Below, one piece after another: positions 42,306 to 52,477 of a DNA stretch of 64,000 nucleotides. The notes under the pieces are model-generated. The model saw only the letters and a list, made by a program, of their open reading frames with translations, did not search any database and was not told the DNA's origin. Both the position numbers and the translations under genes were made by a program. This DNA is from Cryptomeria japonica. Taxonomy: Eukaryota > Streptophyta > Pinopsida > Cupressales > Cupressaceae. The stretch lies in NCBI RefSeq assembly GCF_030272615.1, contig NC_081412.1, positions 696,700,083-696,764,082 of the forward strand, in the 5' to 3' direction. Every line of letters begins with the position of its first letter. Position 1 is the stretch's first letter.

Positions 42306-42941
42306 TCAAACCCCAAAAGCCTCCAATGCTTTACAAGTAAGCCTGCAAATCCGCCATTCCTGCAACAGGTGCGCCCCCATATCCTCGTAAAACTTGATGG
42401 CATTCACATTCCAGTCCAGCACGGACCACTCCACTCTACTAAACCCTAACTTCGTCGCCTGACTGGCCACCGCCTTGAGCAAAATGGTGCCCAAACCCCT
42501 CCTCCTGTAGGGCTTCCTCACAAAAAGATCTTCTATATAAAACCCTGGTTTCGTCAAAAAAGTTGAATAATTCCTGAAGAAAAGAACAAATCCCACAACA
42601 GTCCCGCCGCTCTTCGAAATGAAATTCTGCGCATCTGGGTCGTTCACGGGAGGGTTAAAGCTCAGATTTTGAACAATGTTTTCAAAACGATCCTTAGGGT
42701 TTTCAGAGCTGGGGCTAGGGTTTGTAGGACTCGTTGGGTTTATTTCTAGGAAAAAGACAGTGGGGCCTTCGAAGGGAGGAAAATTGAAGAGGGTGGATTC
42801 GATGCCTGATTGTGTTGCTTCACACATATGAGTCAGGCGTTCGAACTCGGCCAGTTGCTGGATCAGTTCTAGGATGAGAGGGGATTCGTCTTTCATGGCT
42901 AGTCTCACGCATACAGATGCTTCATTTACCTCCATCGCCAT
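42306..42941 (-). CDS. GNAT-family N-acetyltransferase, NATA1-like (copy 2)
   Basis: A complete intronless frame of 211 residues, ATG at 42941, roughly 80-85% identical to copy 1. The acetyl-CoA loop RRRGLG is at residues 146-151 and the [15 protein letters not shown] motif at about 177-191. The difference in length is in the same Pro/Ser/Asn-rich loop. No stop or frameshift. Its 5' leader differs radically: a rearranged Gypsy element ends its homology to copy 1 only 37 bp above the start codon, with the original leader and promoter displaced 1.1 kb upstream (44098 onward). It may therefore be silent, or driven by the LTR; sequence alone cannot tell. Substrate assignment is limited as for copy 1. 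Confidence 0.85.
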   Translation of the reverse strand: MAMEVNEASVCVRLAMKDESPLILELIQQLAEFERLTHMCEATQSGIESTLFNFPPFEGPTVFFLEINPTSPTNPSPSSENPKDRFENIVQNLSFNPPVNDPDAQNFISKSGGTVVGFVLFFRNYSTFLTKPGFYIEDLFVRKPYRRRGLGTILLKAVASQATKLGFSRVEWSVLDWNVNAIKFYEDMGAHLLQEWRICRLTCKALEAFGV

Positions 42942-43092
42942 TAAGATCTTCAGCTTACTATGTTTGCCTGTGTTGTATTGATCAGGATTAAATTGGGAAA
43001 ATATTGAAATCTAATTTTTTCAAAATTTTCTATGTTTTAGTAAATTGCAGTTTTGAGGGTCTTCGGTGCATTTTTGGACAAATATGCTGCTC

Positions 43093-43512
43093 GGAAAATT
43101 TTTATCTATTTGATTTTGTTGATTCTCTGTTACCTTAGCATGTGTATTAAGAACAACTGACTTTGTTTGTTCAGGGCGAATCATGAGTACAATAAAAGCT
43201 CCAGTTTGAGCAATCAAGCGTTTACATTGTTTAGCACTAATTAAAGATGCAGTTTTTGTTGGACATACCTCTGGTATTCGGTACCTCTTCTCACCAAGCT
43301 TGATTGTAACACTACGTGGCCTTGACTCATACACCCCATGCCTCTGATACATGTATGGCTGCCCCAGCAAGACATCGCATACATCCAATGGTGCTACATC
43401 ACATATCACTTCATCCTTGAAAGGCTTGATTGAATATGGCAAACGACATTGTTGATTGATTTGAATATCTTGTCCCTTTGTATTGGGTGGTTCGAGCTGG
43501 TCAGCATTCTCA
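43093..43512 (-). pseudogene. Inverted Gypsy protease-region fragment
   Basis: The minus strand encodes QCRLPYSIKPFKDE, then DVCDVLLGQPY and GVYESRPRSVTIKLG, the conserved stretch after the aspartic protease active site of plant Gypsy elements. The active-site DSG itself is not present. It lies antisense to the polyprotein end and LTRs that surround it. Confidence 0.75.
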
Positions 43513-43602
43513 TCAAGGCAAGTGGCTTACTAAGGAACAAATTGAAGAACAATTTCCTCATCTGTTGCAGCAGATTAGTGCAATGGGGCCCATTGCCTCT
43601 TA
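43512..43602 (+). pseudogene. Gypsy polyprotein C-terminal codons
   Basis: The plus frame KWLTKEQIEEQFPHLLQQ followed by a TAA at about 43600 leads directly into the polypurine tract, the usual position of the pol end in this type of element. Confidence 0.5.
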
Positions 43603-43614
43603 AGGGGGGAGGAA

Positions 43615-44097
43615 TGATCATGATTAAATTGGGAAAATATTGAAATCTAATTTTTTCAAAATTTTCTATGTTTTAGTAAATTGCAATTTTGAGGGTCTTC
43701 GGTGCATTTTTGGACAAATATGCTATCATCACTGTCTCCGAAATTTGGTTCTAGATTATTTGAATATCTTTCCAACGCATCAAACGGTTTGTAATTCGGA
43801 GCTAGGATGAGAAAGTTATGCCTTCTCAAAGTGGACTAAAATTTTATATTTAGTTTTTTGATAATTTTGATAGTTTTAGTAGTTTAATTGTAATAAACAT
43901 TATGGTGACTCTTCGTTTCAATTCCAAGGGATTTGTGTGACCCTTGGGATACATTCGACTTGTATAAACTCCAATTTTGAATAGAATGGAGACAGTTTTT
44001 GGTTTGCAATCTTCTTGTTGTCAATTTTTGTGTTGAAATCTACAATACCGCAGGTATCACACCAGGTATTGTAATCTGGTTTTCATAAATCAGATCA
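43615..44097 (+). repeat. 3' LTR of the Gypsy derivative (483 bp)
   Basis: TGATCATGATT... to ...CAGATCA, with matching inverted ends TGATC/GATCA. The first 110 bp equal 42979-43088 apart from a few bases. Confidence 0.85.
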
Positions 44098-44102
44098 TGT
44101 AT

Positions 44103-46450
44103 TGCGTAGAGGGCTTGGATATGTTTTATGGAATATAACTGGGGATCCTTTTTCAGAGATGCTTGCATAAAGCAGCTACGTGTTGGTTGAAAAGATGAAG
44201 AGTCGTGTACTAATGGGCAACTTCAATTTTTTTTTATATGAAAAAAAGAAAACAGTCCATAAAGATAGGTCATCAAACAACAATACGATGATCAAGTCAT
44301 TTTACATTTTTCTTTGCTGTTTGTTGTTTTTAGTTTTGCAGTTGTGGCTGTTCATTCTGTAATTGGTCTGTTCTTTCTTATGTAAAGAGTATTCCATAAC
44401 CCCGATGAAATGATCAGTCCTCCTTTGCTGTTCACTCTATTTTCTTGTTTGCTACTGTCTACTTTTGTGGCTCATTTTGCAGCTCGTCTGCTTGTTCGTA
44501 TGATTTTACTTTTAAATCTGGTTTGTTTTAATTAATAAAAATAAAAAGATCAATGATAAGAAATTTTCGCAATTTATAATATTAACGAACCAATGGGATC
44601 ATATTCTTGTGAGATAAAAAGAGCCAAAAGAATCATAATTAAATCTAAAATAATTAAATTTACAATTACATAATTAAATCTAAATTATTAATAGAATTTT
44701 AAAATCTAAAATCTTAGTTTTCATGAACAAGATTCCCATTTATTATATAGTATGACTAGAGATGTTCTAAGTTGTATATACCTCTCAATCTGACTGTCAT
44801 GAAATTGCCATCAACCAAGATATCATTAGAGAAAGTTCTTAATCGCTTTTCCCTTAATGTTTATTGAAGTTACTACTTGTGTCCATAATGTATCATGGTT
44901 TATGACAAAAATTGTTTATATGTAGTGTTCCAAAACATATTGGATATATATCAAGTATAATATTGATGATCATTTGCACCCATTAAACTCCAACAATTTT
45001 TTATTTTTTATTTATTTTTGTTTAACTTAAAGACAGCCTAAAAAATTCAATTCAATACCATTAAAGTTAAATCTTACTATAAGAAGAGAGTAAGAGCTTA
45101 ATGGTATTAAGAATTATATTTATATTTATCAAGCAATGAAAATTGTAAGGTTAGACTACCAAGACACTTGCAACTACAGTATTTGACAAAAAAATTCACT
45201 CTATTATGGTTGTTGAATGGCCATGCTCTATTCCAAAGTTTCCATGCTTACGTGGGTTGCAAATCTACAACTTCGAAAGGTGCTAAATAGTGCACACAAT
45301 TTTGACATTGTGATTGTAATGATGTTGCAAGAATTTATTATCAAACACCAATCTTTTCACATTCATGAAGGTTGTAATATTAAATAAATACTAATATGTA
45401 AAATAAAAATATGATTTAGCTCTAGAAAGACATGATTAACAAAAGAAACAAGAATTACATTAAAGACTTGAAAAGAACAAACTGTAAATTATAAACAAAC
45501 TAGAATATTCCTTTAAAATAAATTAGATTATATATTAGTCATCATTTACTTTTCAAAACCATGTCTAGGTATCACATGAACAAATAGACTTATGCACAAA
45601 TTGAGTCATACACAAAGTTGAGGTAGGAAAACCAACAATGAGTTTGAGATGTTTCATGGACAACAAAATCAAGTGATCAAGTACTTAGATCATTATGCAT
45701 GTTAAGTTCTACTAAAGATAGTGAAATCATTCAAAAATCAAACCTAATTATTTGTTGTTTTTTGTATTTTCCTTAGTGCATTTAATAAGATTAACAAGTT
45801 CATATTATATTGCTTTAGAGCTGACCTTGCAAAAAAATTGTTAAATAGTTTGAACTTCATATTGCATTGTTTAAGAATCATCTTTGCAACAAACAAGCAA
45901 CACCTTTTGTATATTTTGTAGACTTAAAAAAAAATAAAAAATCATGTGTTTGTTGCAATATTTAGTAAAAGGAAAATAATGTCCAAACTCGATAGTATTA
46001 AGCTTGGCATTCAAGTGCAACAACACACCTTTGAAATAACACAATGATCATTTATAGCTTTATAGCAAGTTGCAAGAACTCTTTAGTGACTTAAACCATA
46101 ATTTGTTAACAACTTATTTTAATACTATGGTGCTTCAAATATTTCCCAATCATGTTGTACTCAATGACAAATATGAAACTTAAGGGAATTTCTTTTCACG
46201 CTACACTCTAGCCAAGTATTGAATCAAACATTTTACATACTATTTTGACACATAAAAATGTAAAGCAACGCCAACTAGATGTAAACTAAAATTCAAGCTT
46301 GCAATTGCACTAAGTCTAATTCTAGGTTATTATTATAATAATTAAGAATTAAAATAACAATTGTGTCAGTAACATATACATTAACATAACACAAAATTAT
46401 ACCATCTATAGATACTTGAACACTAAAATGAATTGCATTTTCTACATACA
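44103..46450. other. Displaced upstream region of GNAT copy 2
   Basis: 44103-44180 and 45146-46400 are homologous to DNA upstream of copy 1. 44200-44800 is extra and unassigned. No gene seen. Confidence 0.55.
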
Positions 46451-46451
46451 T

Positions 46452-47663
46452 TGTTAGGTCCTACTCCTAGCTTGGCCTGAAAGACATTAAATGCCATTAT
46501 CATCCTCATTCAATAACAACAATGCATTGTGTGCATTTTATGTTGGATTATTGTCATTATGTCATAGGGCATATTAGAGGCGAAGTTAATGAAGAATAAA
46601 TTTCATAGAGCAAATCAAAGGTGAAGTTAATGGAGGATAGATTGTACCAAATTTATGGTACTATTTTTGAGACTTTATTGGGCAAGGAAGGGGGCAATTC
46701 AAATATTAAATTGCACAAATAATTATGCATGGGTCAACCCATGCTTGGAGCAAATTGAAATAAAATAAAATAAATTAAACTATTGCTAAGGGTCGACCCT
46801 TAGCCTTTTTGGCGCCCTCTCTCAAAGTTTTAGAATTTGCAAAATAATCTTTTAATGTTGTGGCCGACCCCCTTGTTGGGACTCTCTCTTGGATTTTTCA
46901 TTTGAAAAATAAATTTAATTTATAGGAGCCAACCCTTGTAGCAATGATCAAGGGTTAAGTGAAGAAGTGAATTTGAAAAACAAAGGTTGCATAATTTGTC
47001 AAGGGAGATGTCATTTCATGAATTCACACCATTTTGTGAAGATATAAAGTGTAATTGCAAATTGCTTTTTAAAGATAGGCATTCATTGAATATATTTTAT
47101 ATTGAAGAACAAATATAAAAGTCATTATGTAGCAGATTTGTGAAAGACATTGTTTTTTTATCATAAAAGCAACAAAACAAGGGTGTTGACCCTATACAAT
47201 CACAAGACAAACATGTCATAGACACCTACTTGAGTTGTTTTTGAGAAATTAAGCAACAAACAAGGGTGAAAGACATTGTTGCAAATTTTGGTGAAGTTTT
47301 TGAACCAATTTATAAAAGGAGAATTATATTTGTTTCAAGAAGAAGATCAAATAAATATCACATTATACTTTTGGAGGATGGTGCCTCATGTTCAAGTAGA
47401 TTGGTGTCTCTTGCTAAGTTGGTGCTTGGCTGTGGGGGTTGGTGTCTCCAGTTAGTTGGTGCCTACAAATCATCTAAGGGAGATTGATGTTTTTTGTGGG
47501 TTGGCGCCTACAAAGATTTCAAGAATTTTCTAATACAAACAATATTTTGCCATGGTTTTCTCTTGCAAGAATTTCCACATAAACCGTGTGTTCCTAATTG
47601 CTAGATCTTGCATATGTGTTATTGTAGTGGATGATTAAGTTTTGAAGCTATTGCAATTGTGAT
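46452..47663 (+). repeat. Orphan Copia LTR-like fragment
   Basis: The only firm sign is the U5 hairpin-type motif at 47551-47580 (CATGGTTTTC...ATTTCCACAT), shared with LTRs A-D. TGTTAGGTCCTAC at 46452 could be the LTR start. No partner, primer site or duplication found. Ends directly at LTR E1. Confidence 0.35.
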
Positions 47664-49066
47664 TGTAGACGTATAAAAATGACCATATTCCTAAATGAAT
47701 ATTCAATGTTCATTTTATTCGCATTCCTCTATTTAGTTAAATCCAATTTAATTAAATCATCCACATTCTTCTGTTTAATTAAATGAATTATTCAATTTAT
47801 TTAGTTAAATTCACTTAAGTCTTTTGTGTCATTTAATTGAATAAATCATTTTATTCAATTAAATCCCTTCTCCCTACTTTTTAATTAAATTTACATTTAA
47901 TTAAATAGTTCACCCCAATTAAATAAATCTAATTTATTTAAATACCCAACTTGCAACCAAATTGAAATGAAGCAATTTATTTTAACTAAATCCTATTATC
48001 CCTCATCCACTTGCATTTTCCTACATCTCCCACTAGCATCCTAACCCTATTCCTAATTTCTTCTAGAATCCATCTAATCCTAATCAATTAACTCAAACCC
48101 ACTCATTATCCATTTTCCCTAAATTTGAGGAGGTCACTTCTCAAATTTGTAGTAAAGTCTTCAAAAGGCATTAAAGCCTTTATGCCTTCAACAAGATAAC
48201 TTGTTGAATACCCCCAAATTTGGAAGGACTCTTACAAATTTGTCCCAAAAGTTTTCAAAGCATTAATGGTTAACTAACCCTTAGTGGCATGGTTAGAGAC
48301 TTTTTGCCTAACTTAACCCTCATCTAACCCAAGGGTCTCATCAAGCATTCATTGCTTTGACCATGGTTATCTCTTTAACTTTTGCACAAGAGTTTACCCT
48401 TTGGGTAAAAGCTTTATCCATTGGATAACCTTAACCTAACCTTAATCCTTACCTCCTAAGGTAACCATGAGGTCTTCTCAAGCATTTAATGCTTCTTACA
48501 TCTCCTCTCAAGCAGTCTCTTGTTGACAATTGTCACCATTTCATTGGTGAGAATTGTAAACATGGATTGATTAACTTTCAATCTTGACCCTTGATTAACT
48601 CCTTCAATCTTGACCATCCATTGCCCTATTTTCACTATAAATAGAGCTCTCATTCCTCCATTTTAGGATCCAGGCAAACTTTTAGTATCTCATTTATGCT
48701 CAAATTTATCAATACATCTATCTAGCTTCTCTTTGTAATAGGAATTAATCTAATAAGCATTTTAGGCTATTTCCTGTATCATCATTAACTAGTATATCAT
48801 GTTAGGATAGTATTGCTACTAATCTTGTCATCTTATAATCTAGTTTATTGCATTTGTAGAATCATGCATAGATAGGATGCATTTCATATTCAAATCAATC
48901 TAAAGCATGCCTCATTCTTGCATTCGTCATCCCTAAGCCACTTTGCTCAATGATCTGAGAGCAAAGGTATTGGATTGAGGGACCTTGTGAGATAGAGAAC
49001 CATAGAACCAACCTTGGGAAGTTGAGTCATTCTTCATGACTCCATAACTTGCACCAAGAAGTCCTT
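47664..49066 (+). repeat. LTR E1 (Tat type), 3' part missing
   Basis: Starts TGTAGACGTATAAAAATGACC, like the complement of LTR E3, and follows it to ...CACCAAGAAGTCC at 49062 (1399 of about 2166 bp). TATA box at 48636-48649. No polypurine tract precedes it, so it is a 5' or solo LTR remnant. Confidence 0.75.
48636..48649 (+). promoter_or_regulatory. TATA box of LTR E1
   Basis: TATAAATAGAGCTC, shared with LTRs G and E3. Confidence 0.55.
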
Positions 49067-49582
49067 TTATTTAATTAAATCCCTTCTCCCTACTTTTTAA
49101 TTAAATTTACATTTAATTAAATAGTTCACCCTAATTAAATAAATCTAATTTATTTAAATTCCCAACTTGCAACCAAATTGAAATAAAATAATTTATTTTA
49201 ATTAAATCCTATTATCCCTCATCCATTTGCATTTTCCTACATCTCCCACTTGCATCCTAACCCTATTCCTAATTTCTTCTAGAATCCATCTAATCCTAAT
49301 CAATTAACCCAAACCCATTCATTATCCCTTTTCCCTAGATTTGAGGAGGTCACTTCTCAAATTTGGAGTAAAGTTTTCAAAAGGCATTAAAGCCTTTATG
49401 CCTTCATCAAGCTAACTTGTTGAATACCCCCAGATTTGGAAGGACTCTTACAAATTTGTCCCCAAAGTCTTCAAAGCATTAATGGTTAACTAACCCTTAG
49501 TGGCATGGTTAGAGACTTTTTGCCTAACTTAACCCTCATCTAACCCAGGGGTCTCATCAAGCATTCATTGCTTTGACCATGG

Positions 49583-50700
49583 TGTTGGCATTTTTGATGT
49601 TTATGTTGTGATTGTCATTGATGGACACACACTTGCATTAAGATCCTCTTTATATGTATGAGTTAGAGCACAACCGGTATTTGTTTCAACCGGTATGTTA
49701 CGAGTATGTTGTATTATAGTCATTAGACTATTGATGTTTTGCAGAATGTGTTTATCGGTCTAAAGCGACATGTTGACCTCAAGCGGTACAATGGATTAAA
49801 GTGGCATAACACATTTCGACCAGTCTTCATTTTTGTCAAACCGGCAACCGGTAATACTCTGTGATGAGTTACCAACTGGCATTTTATGATGAGTTATCAA
49901 TCCACCGATTGTTTGATGGTGCCGACACACTGGCAGTGCTTCTTGTGTCGTGTTACTGAGTATGTCTAGATTCATTGAACCTAGGAAATTGAAATGTAAT
50001 CCTATTGGACCGACATGAAATCAGATTCCTTTAAAAGGACATCATGTCTAGGGTTTTAGGTTGTTGCTGAAAGGGTTTATGTTGTGACTAGGGTTTAAGG
50101 TGGTTGAGGAGTTGAAAAGAATATGAATGTGTAGAAGACTGAAGTATTACAGGAGTGCATTAAGAACGAGCTATCAAGGATCTAACTGAGCAGTCTGTGC
50201 TATTAGATAGATCAAACACTTGTTGATTACTCACATCTTTGACAAGTCTGTAGCCCTTAATCGGTTAGGCCCAAAAGCCTTTTGTAAAATCCTCTAACAA
50301 GGTGGTTCACCTCTGTGAATCTAAAATCCTCTAGCAAGGTAGTCCTTGATCGGACTTATCTCCTAACAGAGATTGAGATTCCTAACATAATATGTTCTGG
50401 TGAAGAACATTGTAAGACCTTAACTGGTCTGACCTTAACCGGTCTGGTTCCTATTATGCAGATAGTGACTTGTGAGTTCCATCTCACCGTGGTTTTTCCC
50501 ATTTGGGTTTCCACGTCAAATATCTTGTGTTATGGTTGTATTGCTTTTGTGGGTGAATGCGTTATTTGCATTTTGGTTTGCATGTGTGATAACCTATCTG
50601 TCTGTTAAACTGTTTTACCGGTTTATCTTTAGACTGTTTAAGTGTTTAAGTGCAAGATTTTTTGGTATACTAATTCACCCCCCCCTCTTAGTATTCATCA
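49583..50700 (+). repeat. Element C 5' LTR (1118 bp)
   Basis: TGTTGGCATTTTTGATG... to ...GTATTCATCA. U5 hairpin motif at 50488-50515; C-tract at 50679-50685. Confidence 0.95.
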
Positions 50701-50714
50701 ATTGGTATCAGAGC
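50701..50714 (+). promoter_or_regulatory. Element C primer-binding site
   Basis: ATTGGTATCAGAGC, a perfect initiator tRNA-Met site directly after the LTR. Confidence 0.93.
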
Positions 50715-50750
50715 CTACCTTTCTATAAGTTTAACCACTTGGAAAGAGAT

Positions 50751-51901
50751 ATGGGGGAATACACCTTAAGGGAACTTACTCAATGACTCACTCAGTCTGA
50801 GCAAGCCTATGATGATCTTATGGTCAAATACAAGGCATCTCAAGCAAAAAGGAGAGAACATGCAGAAAAGCTGATGGAGCTATCTGAAAATAGTTTTGCA
50901 GATGAAGCAGACATGGAAGCCCTAATTGCAGAAGTAAATAAGTTGAATGAATCAAACTCCAACCTGAGAAAGGAGTTGGAAGGACTGACTATCCGGATGT
51001 GTCAAGAGCTTGAGAATCGGAGAAAAACTGAAGACCTAGTGAAAGAAAGAGATTGTGAGATCTCCAAGTTGAAACAAGAGATGAGTGCCCTAAATGCTCA
51101 ACTCCATGCAAGCAAGGTGGAAAAGGAAGACATGCAAGGAGAACTGAACACTGCCATCTCTGAGAATGAAAATTTGTTGGAAACAAATGCTGCTATTTCC
51201 AAAGAACTCTTTGAGTCAAAGGAAATACTTGCTAAGTTCAGCAAAAGTACTGTCAAGCTAGAGCAAAAGCTTGAGTCAGCTAGAACGGTAAAGAATACCA
51301 ATGGACTTGGTTTCTTTGGACATGAGGAAGGAGAATCCTCAGGAACAAATGTTGAAGCATCAAAGAAGCAATCAACACTCAAAGGTAAAGGTAAGAAAAA
51401 ATCAAACCTGTTTGCTTTAACTGTCTTAAAGAAGGACACACTACCAATGTATGGAGGAGCAAAGCCTACAATAATTTTCCTTACTTTATTAACAATGTAC
51501 CTAGATCCAATAAGTTCAATGGTCATTGTTATGCATGCAACAAGTATGTGCATAGAGCATTTGAATGCAGGTCTGCCATGAATGACACTGGAAGATATCC
51601 TCAGAGGACCCAAGGAGTTGGTCCTGAACCTTTTGTGAACCGGAATCACAACCGGTTTAATGTCTTCAATCATCAGCCAAGAAGTGGTGACTATCAAGCG
51701 ACAACCAGATGGAGAGCAAATTGTATGATCTGTAATGGTCATGGTCACACTGTTGCAACATGTAGAAGGAAGAATGGAAACATGAACAATGGACCTTGGA
51801 GAGCACCTAGATTGGTTTGTTATCACTGCAACAAATTGGGTCACATTGCAAGATTTTGCATAAGCAGAAAGAGTATATCTGATGATATATCGGTCACTTA
51901 G
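50751..51901 (+). pseudogene. Element C gag: coiled coil plus four zinc knuckles
   Basis: ATG at 50751. A TGA at codon 12 (50784, probably from CGA) and a frameshift in the A-rich stretch near 51390-51405 break it. The first 180 residues form a charged coiled coil (EKLMELSEN, NKLNESNSNLRKELEGL and similar heptads). After the frameshift come CFNCLKEGHTTNVW (last Cys lost), CYACNKYVHRAFEC, CMICNGHGHTVATC and CYHCNKLGHIARFC, all of the C-X2-C-X4-H-X4-C type. The N-terminal Copia GAG domain (NYxxW region, present in A and B) is absent. Ends at TAG 51899-51901. Likely role: packaging of its own RNA. Confidence 0.85.
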
Positions 51902-52477
51902 GAAGGAGGAATTGATGTTGAAACAGTTCAAGCGGACATGAACAAAACCTGGAAGAGGAAACCAATAATGTTGGAAGAGGAACCAGTTTCTGCACCTAGT
52001 GTGGAAATATCGGAACCAACAAACTAAGCTTCAAAAGGCTTAGGGGGAGCAAATGGCAAAATGTTTTCGAACCCCCAGTTTAAACCAGAAAAAGACCTTA
52101 ATCGGTATATGATACTTGTCGCTTGGCAGAAGACCGGAAATGGTAAAAAGGAAAATTAGGGTTTATGCCCTAATGGAGGAGCATTAATGATGGTAGGTGA
52201 GGACTATGTTTAAAACCATTTTTGAAATCATTTCTCACTATCAGTTTTCGAGCGAAGAAAAGTTTTTCAAAGAGCAGAGCAACAAAAAGGCGATTTGAGC
52301 AGAAATTTGGAGAAATTGAGAAATCGTGAAGGAGATTCAAATTTAAATAGCAAACGGTCAAGTGGAGAACACAAAGCGGTGATTCAGCTACCAACGAAGT
52401 GAGGAGTAAAGGAGAATCAGAAAGCCCTAAATTTGCATGTTTTGAAAGGTATTTCTCGAGTTCTTAAAATTTCTACA
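51902..52477 (+). promoter_or_regulatory. Leader between gag and ORF2 of element C
   Basis: No long frame. It contains TTAGGGGGAGCAAATGG (about 52039), a copy of the polypurine motif far from the LTR, then TAGGGTTTATGCCCTAATGG and a purine-rich leader to an ATG in good context (ACAATGGCT). It could hold an internal promoter or splice acceptor for ORF2 expression. No TATA box is clear. Confidence 0.35.

Larger units (their letters stand above)
42974..44102 (+). mobile_element. Rearranged 1.1-kb Gypsy derivative, TSD TGTAT, in the GNAT copy 2 leader
   Basis: Element 42979-44097, flanked by TGTAT at 42974-42978 and 44098-44102. It consists of the first about 113 bp of a 5' LTR (42979-43092), an inverted protease fragment (43093-about 43512, minus strand), the last codons of a Gypsy polyprotein on the plus strand (about 43512-43602), a polypurine tract (AAGGGGGGAGGAA, 43602-43614) and a 3' LTR (43615-44097). 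The two LTR starts are nearly identical over 110 bp. Its insertion point splits sequence that is contiguous upstream of GNAT copy 1. Confidence 0.88.

Noticed and set aside
51098-51931. 277-codon open frame on the minus strand
   Set aside because: Exactly antisense to element C gag coiled coil and zinc knuckles; no domain of its own, and the plus frame has clear family motifs.
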